Source: Cristatella mucedo
Lineage: Eukaryota > Bryozoa > Phylactolaemata > Cristatellidae
DNA length: 64,000 nucleotides
Reading direction: 5' to 3'
Assembly (NCBI GenBank): GCA_009760855.2
Contig: WPIO01000146.1
Location: 310,001 to 374,000 of the forward strand
The number at the start of each line of letters is the position of its first letter. The first letter of the stretch is position 1. Under the pieces are notes generated by a model. It did not search any database. It was not told the origin of the DNA and worked only from the letters and a program-made list of their open reading frames with translations. This document shows positions 24,310 to 36,659 of the stretch, piece after piece. A program made the position numbers and the translations under genes.

Positions 24310-24700
24310 ATCTATTTGCCTGTGTGCACACGTGCATGTGCTTGTGCCTGTGTGATCGTGTTCTTAAGCCCGTCAGATTGTGTCCACATACCTGTGGGTG
24401 TGTACTTGTTCGTGCCAAAGCTTAATCGTAAGGGGGACACTTGGGCACAAACTGCCCCCCGGCACTTAGGTGTAGGCACTCCCCGGCACTTGGATGAACG
24501 CACCCTGGCACTTGGCCTCCATCCATTTGGTGTGTGAACTTGTGTCTGTATGATTTTATGTATGTGCTTGGGTCCTCATGCTTGCGTGGGTGTATGTGTA
24601 TATGTGGGTATGAGCACTGAGTGGGTGGGTACCCACCCAGTGTGTGTGAATGCAAGTGTGTCATTGTGTATTTCATGTACGCAAGTGCGCAGATGTTTGA
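24310..24700. repeat. Degenerate TG-rich low-complexity tract
   Basis: TGTG/CACA-rich sequence with many substitutions. It includes four or five spaced copies of GGCACTT (24470-24515) and an inverted GTGGGTGGGTACCCACCCA near 24620-24640. Open frames on both strands are artefacts of repetition. Confidence 0.65.
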
Positions 24701-25006
24701 GTGTTTTTCATTTTTTAGTATATATGAGCCGTGAATACATATGGTTCTACGATCTCCTTCTGTATAGCTTTGTCATGGTTCATTTATTGTATACTGTTTG
24801 CTGATTATGTTTCTTAAATCTATGCAGTGCTCAGTGTCATGTGCAAGGTGTTCATCCAAGAAGAAATGTATTTGTTGGTTTATTTTATTTTGTAGTGTTT
24901 GCATCTTCAGCAGATCCTGCTTGCACTCGAGAAAATTTTTCTCAACACTTATGTAAGTTGCTCTGTTGATTCGGTTATCCTTTTCTTTGATCGGTTTCTG
25001 TTATCG
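24701..25006. other. Unassigned DNA
   Basis: AT-rich, no repeat or gene recognised. Confidence 0.4.
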
Positions 25007-25186
25007 GTTTCTCGCCCTTTGACATAGAGTGCTCTAACGTGCGTTCATGTTCGTTGCAGAATTCTTCTGAAAACCGAAGTTCTTGCGAACCTCGTATATG
25101 GAAACGATGCAGCTAAGACCTGTTTAGAGTTATTCCGATTGTTATTTGACCGTAGCCCGTAAGAAATTACGTGCCTATGGATATCT

Positions 25187-25562
25187 GTATTTAGTTCGTA
25201 TGCTCCCAAAGCCTGGAGCTCCCTCCCGACTTGCGCCAGAACATCCCCTGACTTAACCACATTTAAAAAGAACTTAAAAACACACATATTTAGGACAGAA
25301 TTTAGTGGGTCCCAGTGATTCGTCTTTCATGTGCTTATGCGTGCTGACATTGTGCATGCTGCAGCAACTAACCACATTTGCATGCTGACCCTGTGCATGT
25401 CACCTATAACTATATTATTCATGTTGCTTGTTTATCGAGCATGATATTACTCACCATTCGATTGCATTTACGTTTGCAGCAAATGTAAAGCGCCTAGAGA
25501 GAGAGAGAGAGAGATTGAGTTCTCCGAGGGCTCTTTATCAAGTGCATTATTATTATTATCAT
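25187..25562 (+). mobile_element. Nested LINE-A 3' fragment (376 bp), 5-bp duplication
   Basis: A 3' piece of LINE-A starting at GTATTTAGTTCGTATGCTCC and ending in TTATTATTATCAT. TATCT flanks it at 25182-25186 and 25563-25567, and the host reads GGACATCTAAACGC across the empty site in the 50.9 kb copy. A short GA expansion (25499-25514) lies in its hairpin. Confidence 0.9.
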
Positions 25563-26603
25563 TATCTAAATGCTTATCGCTTCGGGCTGCTGGGTCTCCC
25601 ATGCCGGAGGCTGCCTTAGCTACTCCGGCGGCTGGTGACCTGCCTATTAGTTATGACCGGCAGCAGCTTTTATCGCTTTGTCATCGTAGATCAAATGCAT
25701 TTCTAGATATTAATGCTGTTTCTAAGATTCCTGAGCTATGCATTAACAAAAGAAAAGCGCCCCGGAACTGCCAGCTCAGACGCAGCTCGTTGGGCTGGAA
25801 CTTTGAGCTGAGTACCCGCTCGTTTAGTATTCCTAGCATAGTCTCGAACCGCTCTGTGCGTTCATGCCTCACCATGAACCTCTAACTTTGTGGTCACTAG
25901 GCATGTTACATCTCCATCAGCCCGACTTAATGCTTGCCTCCGGAATCCTCTCTCAATGTGCAATAAACCTCTGGTAATAAGCGACCTTATTTCTGAAAAT
26001 GGTATCGACTTGCTTGCCCTAACTGAAACTTGGCTAAAATCGATGAACTGCTCGACAATGAAAGAGACCACTCCAACTGGTTTCTCATTCTTTCACACCG
26101 CTAGATCAATCTAAACTGGAGGTGGAACTGCTGTTATCGTGCGCTCGAAATTCAACTTCAAGCCATTTGCAGTAACCTCGAAGCAGGCTTTGAACAATTG
26201 TCTTGGTCTCACCCGAAAACAGGCTACCGATAGTGGCAGTAGTATATCGCCCACCAGGTACCAAATCCTCCTTTATTTCAGATTTCTCTGATCTCGTTTC
26301 GATTCTGTGTGCAAGAAATCGATTCTTCCTCGTTATGGGGGATTTCAACGTTCACTTTGATAAATTATCTGACACTGTCAACCCTTAATTACGTGCATTG
26401 ACTGACTTATCGTCTCTTGTGGCTCATGTGCATGGCCCTATTCACATCAGCGGTTACACACGGGACCAGATTTTCTCATACAACTGCACTTTGTCATCAC
26501 CAATTATTACCGAATCCTGCTTATCTGACCACATGCAGATCTCATTCAATATACAGTGTGTGCCCACATCCTCCCCTAAAATAACCTGTGAATCGCGAAA
26601 CCT

Positions 26604-27301
26604 GACTTGACTTCTGTAACTCGCTGCTTGCTGTCCTACCTGCATGTGCAATCAGGCGATTACAGGTTGTGCAAAACTCGGCAGCTAGACTTGTCTGTCG
26701 CGAACGTCGCAGTTGCCACATCACACTACTTCTCGCCGACCTGCACTGGCTACCAGTCAAGCAATGGATTGACTTCAAGGTTTTGTCGCTCAATTTTAGG
26801 TCCCTTAATTCTATGGCTCCACTCTATCTCTCAGATATGCTACCTCATCAGGCCAAACATAGTACCACCCTTTTTTCGGAATCCAACAGTCTACAATAAC
26901 CTCGTACAAACCTCAAATCCTTTGGAGACCATGCATTAATTCGTATGCTCCCGGAACCCGGAACTCCCTTTCGACTTGCGTCAGAACATCCCCTGACTTG
27001 ACCACATTAAAAAAAAATTAAAAACACACGTCTTTAGGATAGAATTTAGTGGGTCCATGTGATTCGTCCTTGATGTGCCTATGCGTGCTGACACTGTGCA
27101 TGCTGCCACTAACCACATTTGCATACTTACCCTTTGCATGTCACCCCTAGCCACGTTGTTCATGTTGTTTAAAAGTATGATAATACTCAAGATTCGATCG
27201 CGTTTTCCTTTGCAGCAAATGTAAAGCGCCTTGGAAGAGATTGACTTCTCTGAGGGCGCTTTATCAAGTGCATTATTATTATTATTATTATTATTGTTAT
27301 T
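26604..27301 (+). mobile_element. Nested LINE-A 3' fragment (698 bp), 6-bp duplication
   Basis: Starts in the RT C-terminal half (CTTGACTTCTGTAACTCGCT) and ends in an ATT tail. AAACCT flanks it at 26598-26603 and 27302-27307. The host's uninterrupted sequence CGCGAAACCTCAAGA is visible at the 52.08 kb position of another copy. It encodes LQLVQNSAARLVCRERRSCH in the right frame over part of its length. Confidence 0.92.
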
Positions 27302-29548
27302 AAACCTCAAGATCCTTGACGTCCATGCTGTCCGTGAGAGAATATCTGCTTCGCCTTTGCTGCTCAGTCCTCCCTCCGACATGTCAACATTGGTAGAGAG
27401 CTGCAACACGATACTAGCTGGTAAGCTCGACGAGTTCGCACCTCTGACAAAGCTCACTGTGCGGCCCCCCCGCCCAGACGGCCTATAGTTTACCGCAGAC
27501 TAGGCCGGTGTACTAAGCGCAAGCTTGAAACAGCATACAAAAGATCAGGCCTGACTGTCCATCAACAGGCATATGAAGACTACTGTAGGTCGTACATATC
27601 GATCATAGCAAAGGCCAAGTCTACCTTCTATAAAATTACTGTTGCATCGCAGATGCACAATCCAAAAACGCTGATGTCGACGATCAACCGTCTCCTCAAC
27701 CGCTCCCAGATTAGCTCCTTGATAATATTTGATATTATACTTGATTGTACTTGATTATATTTGATGATATTTGATCTAGCCGATAGCTTCTCTCGATTCT
27801 TTGTGCAAAAGACATACAAGATCAGGAAGTTATTCCCTGCGATGAAAACACCCCCGTAGAATTTGGTTCCCCGATTCCTGGCTGCTCCTCAGTGTATTAA
27901 GTATCAGTGTGTTAAGCAAGTTACTAGTGATCTCGTCCTGACGTTCATATCCCAATCGTAGAAGACAACAAGTCCTGTGGACCCTATTCCCAATGTCTTA
28001 CTCCTATGTTGCATTGATCTGCTGCTGCCATGCATAAATAACATAATTAATATGTCATGAGCAACATAATTAATATGTCATAAGCCTCAGGTCATGTTCC
28101 ACCACCTTTCAAAAAAGCTGTAGTCAGGCCACTTCTCAAGAAAGGGACACTGGACGAAGAGGACTTGAGAAACTACCGCCCAGTCTCCCTTCTACCATTC
28201 CTATCAAAGACACTAGAATGGGTCGTGGCAAACCAGCTGAACTTATATATTGAAACCTCAAACCTTGCTAGTAAGTCCCAGTCTGGCTTTACAGCAAATC
28301 ACTCCACAGAGTCAGCATTGCTTAGGGCGTACAATGACCTACATGGGAATGCAGACATAGGTAGATTGTTTCTGCTTGTTTTGCTCGATCGTTCGGCAGA
28401 TTTTGATACTATTGATTACAAAGTTCTTCTTTAGTGCCTCTCGTCTCGCCTGGGCATCACTCACCCTGCTCAGTAATGGTTCGGATCATATCTCAGTGGG
28501 AGACTCCAGAATAAAGACGTGAATGGACAATGATCATCCGAGTACCTTAGAAATATGGGGTACCTCAGGGCTTCGTGCTAGTTCCGGTTCTCTTCACGTT
28601 TATACTCTCCCTCTTGCTGATGTGATTACCTAGCACTATCTTGGGTTTCAATTCTATGCGGATGACACTCAGTTGTACCTTTGCTTTGATACCTCCCAGC
28701 CTTCGAGCACTTCGAATTCTCTCAACTCACTTGCCGCATGTAGCGATGACATCCGCATACGGATGGCAGCAAATTTTCTAAAACTAAATGACGGTAAAAC
28801 TAACTCACTAGTCAAGGGCAAACTCAGTGTGATTCAGAAATTGGAAAGGCTGACGCTCCAAATTGGCTCTGCCAGCATATCTCCAGTTGAATCAGCTCAC
28901 AATCCAGGTGTCATGTTCCAAAGTGACCACTCGTTAGACGACCACATCAGCTCCACACTCAAATCTGCGTACTTTCAGCTACATAACATTGCTAAAATTT
29001 GGGCTTGTTTAGATAAGGATACCACGTCCAAGTTGTTCCATGCATTTGTGACATCCCGATTTGCATTCTGTAACTCGCTGCTTCCTGGTCTACTGGCATG
29101 TGTAATCAGGCGATTGCAGCTTGTGAAAAATTCGGCAGCCAGGCTTGTCTGTCGTGAACGTCACATTTTCCACATCACGCCACGTCGCGCCGACCTGCAC
29201 TGGCTACCAGTCAAGCAACGGATCGACTTAAAGTTTTGCCGCTCACGTTTACGTCACTTCATTCTTTGGTGCCAGCCTATCTCCCAGATCTACTCAGCTA
29301 CCAGGCCAAGCATTATACCACCCGCTTTTTGGAATCCAACAGTCAACCAATACCTCGTACGAATCTAAACATGTGCATGTGCACCTTACCCTGTGCATGT
29401 CACCCCTAGCTACAGTGTTCATGTTGCTTATCAAGCACGACATTACTCACAATTAAATCACGTTTCCCTTTGCAGCAAATATAAAGCTCCTAGGAAGTGA
29501 TTGAGTTCTCTAAGGGCGCTTTATCAAGTGCATTATTATTATTATCTT

Positions 29549-30960
29549 TTGAGCTACCGGCTAGCTTAACAGAAGACCAAATGGGCAAATACCGAACGAG
29601 CTCGGCATGTTTTAAGAGGCTGCGATTTATGCCGCTTTGGTTGTGGCACTTCGATATGGAATATATCTGACGTTCAAAATCTGCATCATAATATTAGTTC
29701 TCATCAAGCAGCATAATAAACTCCTAGGTTTTGTTGCTCACGTTTTGACTGCTTCCCTGTTTTGCTCCATCCCTACCTTTCCAAAGAGCTGGGTAGTCAA
29801 GCTAGGCACATTAAAATCACACTTCTGATCCATGTTGTTTAACTGTGCCTACAACCCGAACCGAAATCACATGGAGGCACTGCCTTTAGTTCGAGAGCTT
29901 CCAACGTATGCCACTCACTCGTGGTTGACTTTACGGTTATCTTAAGCAAGCTGTCGTTTAAAAAAAAGCTAATAGCCTAGCTATTACTTACAGCATTTTT
30001 TCTCATTCAGCATACAAACAGCAGAGGCTTCAAAAAAATGTGAAGCAGCAGCAGAAATATTGCCAGAATAGGAAACCATTGCTAGAATGGGAAATGTTAT
30101 TGGCTGGCATCATGAAGTGACCGAAATGATTGTGTTATCCATGATAAAGCAAAAGCATAAAGATAAACCGTGCATAATAAATAATTAAATAATCACAGAT
30201 AGACATGCCAAACATCGTCAAGTGAAGTAGCAAATTTCAGATGCTGTGTAACGACTTTGCTAGGTAAATGAAACATTGTTTTGACAGCATATAACACATA
30301 CCGAAGAACATCACCTAAACAATGTCATCACAAGCAATAGAAAGCATAGACAGCAAGACCATGCCATCATAAGCAAAAATGACCATGTCTCAAACCTAAT
30401 TTGCATTTTTTATTCCTTTCAAATGTGGCAGCACTACAGAGACTGCCATAGCCCACAAAATGCTTGTTGCCAGAGTCACGACTCGGCACAAAAGAAATCA
30501 CCGGTATTCACGGCTTTCGTTGTCAGTTATGGAGAAGATGTACTTCCTAATTTGAAAGTTGCCTTGCAAGTTCTTTTCAACATAGCTGTATCAGTTTCCA
30601 GTTACGAACGTTCCTGTAACAAGTTGAAGATGATCTTGTTTTATCTGAAAGCATTAATGGGGCAAGATCGCCTCTATGATTCGGCCTTGCTGGGCATAAG
30701 GAAAGAAACACTGGATAATTAATATTGACTTTCAAACTGTGGTAGACCAGTTCGACACGCTTAAGGCCAGAAAAATTCACCTAAGTTAAAGCTTTAATAG
30801 CTACCGTGTACCTTTACTATAGTTAGTAGAACTTTCTCGACTAAATATTCCTGCTACTGCATTTTTTTGCATTTCATCTGTGGTGGAGCCATTTGCAGCA
30901 ATTTTTGACAATGGGAGGGAGCGTAACTTGTGTACTTGTCCGATCCTGTTCATTCCTCCT
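29549..30960. other. Unassigned DNA, 1.4 kb
   Basis: AT-rich. The plus frame 30423-30722 (99 codons) has no recognisable motif and an opposing frame. No similarity to other parts of the window. Confidence 0.4.
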
Positions 30961-30963
30961 CCT

Positions 30964-31495
30964 CCTAATAATAATAATAATAATTCACTTGATAAAGCGC
31001 CCTCAGAGAACTTAATCTCTCTCTAGGCGCTTTACATTTGATGTAAAGTGAAATGCAATTGAATGGTTAGTAAAATCATGCTTGAAAAAACAAACGAAAT
31101 GAATAATATGGTTAGGGGTGACATGCACCGGGTCAGCATGCAAATGTGGTTAGTGGCAGCATGCACAGTGTCAGCACGCATAAGCACATCAAGGACGAAT
31201 CACAGGGACCCAATAAATGCTGTCCTAAATAGGTGTGTTTTTAGGTTCCTTTTAAATGTGGTCAGGTCAGGGGATGTTCTGACGCAGGTCGGGAGGGAGT
31301 TCCAGGCTTTGGGAGCATATGAACTAAATGCACGGTCTCTAAAAGATTTAAGGTTTGTATGAGGTATTTCTAGACTGTGGGATTTCGAAAAGCGGGTGGT
31401 ACGATGCTTAGCCTGATGGGGTAGTATATCGGACAGATAGGCTGGGGCCATAGAATAAAGGGACCTAAAAGTGAGGGACAAAACCTTGAAGCAAT
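30964..31495 (-). mobile_element. LINE-A 3' end with intact C-terminal frame
   Basis: (AAT)n, hairpin, 3' UTR, then on the minus strand an uninterrupted frame for the RT C-terminus (FKVLSLTFRSLYSMAPAYLS ... KAWNSLPTCVRTSPDLTTFK). It is 5'-truncated at about 31495, and beyond that the open frame continues by chance into unrelated DNA to 31739. Low divergence suggests a fairly young insertion. Confidence 0.92.
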
Positions 31496-31849
31496 GTTGC
31501 GTCTCATGGATGCATATCACGCAGGTGGGATTGCATCTCATACAGTGTGCCACTGCTGAGAAATTGGAGTTCTTCGCTCGGATCTGTCTGTTCTCGCTCC
31601 CTTTCTGTTCGTTATGTATGCAGAGACTATAGGAAACGTGAATCGGGTCCATTGGATTGACTGACGGTGCAATTCGGATGATATCAAACCGTAGTATTTC
31701 CACCATAGTAGGGAAGCAAAATGGCAGCTGCAAGTTCATTCACTAGCCCTAGCAGTCACCAGTGAGGAAAATGTGACCGACTTCTACTCGATTAGTAACC
31801 ACCGAGTTCGTAGTGAATAAAAACAATGATTGAGAGATAATTTTCACTA
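31496..31849. other. Unassigned DNA
   Basis: Nothing recognised. Confidence 0.4.
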
Positions 31850-31930
31850 CAGCGCCTAGAAAGAGATTGAGTTCTCTGACGGCGATTTATCACGTGTGTT
31901 ATTATTATTAATAATAATATTATTATTACT
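31850..31930 (+). mobile_element. LINE-A tail-only insertion (about 80 bp)
   Basis: Consists solely of the terminal hairpin (AGCGCCTAGAAAGAGATTGA ... GACGGCGATTTATCACGTG) and an ATT/AAT tail. Nothing upstream of the hairpin is present. Confidence 0.8.
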
Positions 31931-33046
31931 TTCAGGTGTCGCTCCCTCCATGGATAGATTACATTTCGCCCATTACAGCAAAGCCTTTCGGGTCACGGCC
32001 CCTAGATGAAGATTTTCGCTCCATCTCCCAAGTCAACCATCCGAATCATTTTCTGTGGCTGAAAAAACCAAAACCACACTTGTAGAAATTGTATCCTGGG
32101 TTTGGTCATTTTTTCTTGGTTAACCAGAGATACAACTGAATTCTTTCTGATATGACAAACTATGTGCATGGGTGAGCTACAAGGCCATTTTTCTCTGATT
32201 TATGGGGAGCTCCATGATAGGCAACACCACTTTCCACATTTTTTGGTGTTCTCTTCAATAACTGATAGTCGCTCTTAAAATTCATTAAGAACTCTTCCTA
32301 AGTTTTCTATAGTGTTCGATCTATTTCTGTATTAAGAGACTAACTATCATTCACCGTGACAGACGGAAGTAATTGCAATAGCTCCGTCGATCTGTCAAGA
32401 CTGCATATTTTTAATTATGTTACCGACGATGCAGTCAAGCGGCTGATTAATCTTGGGATGTATAACTCTGTGTTCGGTAAGACGATTGAATCCGAGTGGT
32501 GTCTCCTGCGCTGACAATTTTGGAGTGGCTTCTTTTTAATCGGAGGATATAGGCAGTTATTACTCGGAGCCACACGCCGTGAATTTGGAATCCAGTTTAC
32601 GTAGCCATTTAACTACACAGAAGTTTGTACTTCTCGTGATCCTTAGGTTTTCCTTGAAAGGAAAAACTAGTTACTCTATTGCAGTGCTGAAAGACCTGTG
32701 GCAGTACAAGATTTGATCTGCGGATCCTAAAATAAGCTAGTCCGTCTCTCACGCAGCTCCTAAGAAAAGAAATTGTCTCTTTTCGTCGCGCCGAATAAGC
32801 GGAAATCGTTTCCTACGGTTCTCTGGTGCCACTGCCATGCTACTCACTTTCTCGACTGCCAATCTTACTAAGTTGTTCTCCTCAATCGCTCTTTGATTTT
32901 TGAGACAAATCAATTGGTTCTAGTAATTAATTGGTTCTGGTACGGGCACCTAAAGCCTGCCATGCTTCTATTGAAAGCAGCCAAATATCCAGGATAAGGC
33001 ACACTCAGGCTTTGTGACTCTGCGGAGGTACAGATGGATATAAGAA
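31931..33046. other. Unassigned DNA, 1.1 kb
   Basis: No gene, repeat or transposon recognised. Confidence 0.4.
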
Positions 33047-33187
33047 AAGTATGATTCATTTGTATAGCACCCAAAGAGAACCTAATCTCTATTCAGGCAC
33101 TTCGCGTATGCCTCGGGACTCGAGCCCACGAACTCAGCCAGACCTTGGTCAGGGAGAGCACCTTTACCGCTGGACGAAGCAACCTAA
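33047..33187 (-). mobile_element. SINE-2 copy
   Basis: On the minus strand: A-box-like start near 33185 (decayed), GACCAAGGTCTGGCTGAG arm, B-box-like GGGCTCGAGTCCC, then a 3' end AGAGATTAGGTTCTCT within AGTGCC ... GGGTGCT, and a short AATGAATCATA tail. The hairpin has the same layout as that of LINE-A. Confidence 0.82.
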
Positions 33188-33220
33188 AGAAACATCCAGT
33201 CTCTTGCTCTTGCTTATTTG

Positions 33221-33317
33221 TAATGCATTTGGATCATAAGCTCTCAAAAATAATAGGAGTAATAATAATAATAATAAATAAATAATAATAATAATAATCA
33301 TAATGAATTTGGATCAT
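33221..33317. repeat. AAT-rich insert between 17-bp direct repeats
   Basis: TAATG(C/A)ATTTGGATCAT occurs at 33221-33237 and 33301-33317 (16 of 17 identical), flanking 63 bp that is mostly (AAT)n. This looks like a target-site duplication around a nearly contentless insertion. The source element cannot be told. Confidence 0.7.
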
Positions 33318-34129
33318 TTGGATCGCACTAAAAGGTAGCCCACTGTTTGACTGTGGCAGACGCGTCCTGCTCTGTTAAGTACACCCTATACAACGTTATA
33401 GCGAAGCACCCACATATGTCGCTGTACCTTCACAGAGCTTTAGAAAGACAAACTCTGAATGGGTTTCGGATAGCCGTTGCTGGCTAATATGTAGGGTTGG
33501 AGATGTTCGACATGCAGCTGTGCACTCGCGAAATGCACGAGAGTCACGTGAGTCCTGCAGACTCAGCGAGGAAAAAGCCAGCAAAAAGCAGCTGAATGAA
33601 GATTAAGAGCGATTAGCACCGACCCTCAAAACTGAAATATTCGCACAAAGCACTACCCAAGAGCACTGCTGCAGAGACTTTGTGAGAAAGATCAGTTATT
33701 GTGTGATCGATCACTCAGAGATGTACTTAAAATCATGCATCGAAAGCTTCCGAGCAGCTTTCGAGCTTGTCAGTAAATTGATATATACAACTGGTTTCGC
33801 GAATATGCAAATGCAGCTTGCGAATATTCACACCATTATCTGTTAGAAAAAACTCAACATGAAAATATTTTATTTAGAAACTGACTAGAAAGTACAGCTG
33901 ATTCCCGAAGCATTTTCCTGGGAGAATACACACCATCCAGCGATTACAGGTCAGGTCAAAACGGCTAGCATGTATTCTCTCCTCAAATCCCGAGTCTGTA
34001 ATAACTCCAAAACTTGCAGCAGCTTAATTCTAAGCCGCTCAAGTTAGAGTCTTTGCAAATATGAGCATTTGCAATACGGCTATCGGAAAATATAGTGTAC
34101 AATATGTACACTAAATTACATAATTATGT
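33318..34129. other. Unassigned DNA
   Basis: No recognisable feature. Confidence 0.4.
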
Positions 34130-34216
34130 TAATATATATATATATATATACCACATATATATATATATATATATACCATATATATATACCATATATATAT
34201 ACCATATATATATATA

Positions 34217-34255
<39 letters not shown>

Positions 34256-34265
34256 ATATATATAT
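34130..34265. repeat. (AT)n / ATATACC microsatellite
   Basis: AT dinucleotides interrupted about every 12-30 bp by ACC, giving units like ACCATATATATAT. It directly precedes a SINE-1 copy. Confidence 0.92.
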
Positions 34266-34440
34266 GGTGAGCCGTAATGGCTCACTAAGGCGGTTGCTTT
34301 TCACGACCTTGGCTGTGAGGTCGTGGGTTCGAATCATGTGGGGGGCGATCCTTTATTGCCACTGCATGCGGTGGTGATAGCCGTAAAGGCATTTCTGTCG
34401 CTATACAAAAAGACGCTGTTAAATCAGCTAGTATTACTAT
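34266..34440 (+). mobile_element. SINE-1 copy
   Basis: The best preserved SINE-1 head: GTGAGCCGTAATGGCTCACT, then TTTTCACGACC, then the B-box GGTTCGAATCA, then the body GGTGGTGATAGCCGTAAAGG and GTCGCTATACAAAAAGACGC, and the TAGTATTACTATTTTA tail. The first 20 bases are partly self-complementary (GTGAGCC/GGCTCAC). Confidence 0.9.
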
Positions 34441-35331
34441 TTTATGTAAATCTAAACATTGCATAATTCGAAAAGTTTCCTCAAAAAATATTTCCACGCT
34501 CTACTAAAACGTTCGTCCAAAAATTGAAAATCGATTAAGTGCACTGTATTATATATCGTATTAGCTGTTAGCACTGCAATGTGCTCAACGTGCAGGAACC
34601 CGATGTCGGTCCTCTCATGTCAATGTGAACAGGGTTGTTCTCCTGACATACGGATTTTAACTCCACTCAGCTGGGGGGGGCGGGTTACAGGGAAGACCTG
34701 ACAGCATTTGAGTAGACCAAGTTTGTGATCTTAATTTCATATTCTTGCTATTTCAGCACTTGAGAAAAATATTCTGCAGTAGCTAGAACAGTAAAGAACC
34801 GGCAATAACCAATGGTCATATGCTCATGGTAGCTTTTCTATAGCAATGCACCCACAGGCAGCCGGTCTGCTGCTTCTGTTTGCTGCGGCAATCAACTGTG
34901 ACTTAGCATTAGCTAAGCGGCTATATAGTGCTAGGCGTACAGGAGGTATTTTGGTCGGAATTCTGCGAGATTGCATTTTTTAAGAGCTGATTTCGCTTCT
35001 AGTTTCTGTTCGCCATCATTGTCTAGTTTTGTCTTTGGACTTGAAAATAAGAGGCCGTGTAAATATAAAATCTCTACAGAATGCCTAAAATGTAGTTATG
35101 TTCATCTCAGCTTTTTCTGCTCCTCAATAATTAGTATTTAGTAATTAGTATTTGCTGTTTAGGTATTTAGTTTTGCCTATCGCGTGCACGAGTAATTCCA
35201 AGCTACTATCCTTGGGCCAAAGGTCTGAGGGTGTCTTTTTGTGTTTTTAAATGCACGCCGGAGCTTGATATTTTTTTTGGTTATATGTAACTGGTCAAAG
35301 CATGGTACACTAAACGTATCGTTATTCCAGT
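34441..35331. other. Unassigned DNA
   Basis: AT-rich. Contains a GGGGGGGCGGG run near 34673. No gene recognised. Confidence 0.4.
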
Positions 35332-35483
35332 AGACCAAGTCTACTAAACGGAAGCTTGAAAAGGCATACAAAAGATCCGGACTAACTGTCCATCAACAGG
35401 CATATGAAGACTACTGTAGGTCGTACCAATCGATCCTAGCAAAGGCCAAGTCTAGCTTCTAAAGAAACATTGTTGAATCACAG

Positions 35484-36659
35484 ATGCACAATCCAAAAAT
35501 GCTGATGTCAACAATAAACCATCTCCTCAACCGTTCCCAGGTTAGCTCCTTACCTGATGATCCTTGTGATGATCTAGCCGATTGCTTCTCTCGATTATTT
35601 GTGCAGAAGATAGACAAGATCAGGGAATCCATCCCTGCGATGACAACCTTCCCACTAGAATGCTGTTCCTCGGTTCCTGGCTGCGCCTCAATGTCTGCAT
35701 TTAAGCAGGTCACTAGTGATCTAGTCCTAAAGCTCGTATCTCAATCAAAGAAGACAACAAGTCCTTTGGACCCTATTCCCACTGTCCTGCTCCTACGTTG
35801 CATTGATCTGCTGCTGCCATGCATAACCAACATCATTAATATGTCATTAGCCTCAGGTCAGGTCCCAGCACCTTTCATAAAAGCTGTAGTCAGGCCACTT
35901 CTCAAAAAAACTGCACTAGACCAAGAGAACTTGAGCAACTACCGCTCAGTCTCCCTTCTACCATTCCTATCAAAGACACTGGAACAGGTCGTGGCGGACC
36001 AGCTGAATTCATATATCGAAACCTCACACCTTGCTAGTAAGTTCCAGTCTGGCTTTAGAGCTAATTACTCCACAGAGTCAGCATTGCTTAGGTTGTACAA
36101 CGACCTACTTAGGAATGCAGACATGGGTAGAGTGTCTCTTCTTGTTTTGCTCGATCTTTCGGCAGCTTTTGATACCATCGATCACAAAGTACTTCTAGAG
36201 CACCTCTCATCTCGCCTGGGCATCACTGGCACTGCTCTGCAGTGGTTCAGGTCCTATCTCAGTGGGAGACTTCAGAGTATTGACGTGAATGGACAAAGAT
36301 CATCTGAAGTACCTCTAAAATATGGAGTACCTCAGGGCTCTGTGCTAGGTCAGGTCCTTTTCACGGTTTATACTCTGCCTCTTGCTGATGTGATTGCCAA
36401 GCACAATCTAGGCTTTCACTTCTATGCAGATGACACTCAGTTGTACCTTTGCTTTGATCCCTCCCAGCCTTCGAGCACCTCAAATTCTCTCAACTCACTT
36501 GCTGCATGCATTGATGACATCCGCTCATGGATGGCAGCAAATTTTCTAAAACTAAACGATGATAAAACTAACTTACTAGTTATGGGCAAACCCAGTGTGA
36601 TTCAGAGATTGGAAAGGCTGACTTTCAAAAATTGGCTCTGCCAGCATATCTCCAGCTAA
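35484..36659 (+). pseudogene. LINE-A reverse transcriptase, frameshifted near its end
   Basis: An ATG-started frame of 391 codons covering most of the RT. Residues about 1-110: linker and thumb-like N-terminus with LPDDPCDDLADCFSRLFVQK. About 155: [17 protein letters not shown]. About 225: VLLDLSAAFDTIDHK with the motif A aspartate. About 280: [20 protein letters not shown] (motif B). About 310: [12 protein letters not shown] with the two catalytic aspartates. About 355: WMAANFLKLNDDKTNLLVMG. An extra A in the run near 36630 shifts the frame, and TAA follows. The original frame resumes (36802-37260) with the C-terminal domain. The enzyme would copy LINE RNA into nicked DNA. All catalytic residues are intact; only the tail is broken. 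Confidence 0.93.

Larger units (their letters stand above)
25007..29548 (+). mobile_element. Near full-length LINE-A hosting two nested LINE-A inserts
   Basis: The 5' end aligns with the 50.9 kb copy from TTTCTCGCC. Its own sequence is about 3.5 kb once inserts at 25187-25562 and 26604-27301 are removed. In order: 5' region; AP-type endonuclease pieces (ISENGIDLLALTETWLKS, then VVYRPPGTKSS, then LVMGDFNVHF, and LSDHMQISF); linker; RT ([18 protein letters not shown], a motif A with decayed [25 protein letters not shown]); C-terminal domain; 3' UTR; hairpin; ATT tail. The endonuclease keeps its GDFN and SDH catalytic motifs, unlike the 50.9 kb copy. Frameshifts and stops throughout make it inactive. 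Confidence 0.93.

Noticed and set aside
30423..30722. 99-codon gene
   Set aside because: No recognisable domain; overlapping opposite frame; composition like surrounding intergenic DNA.
31200..31739. 179-aa fusion protein
   Set aside because: The C-terminal part is LINE-A RT and the N-terminal part is chance read-through into flanking DNA beyond the 5' truncation point.
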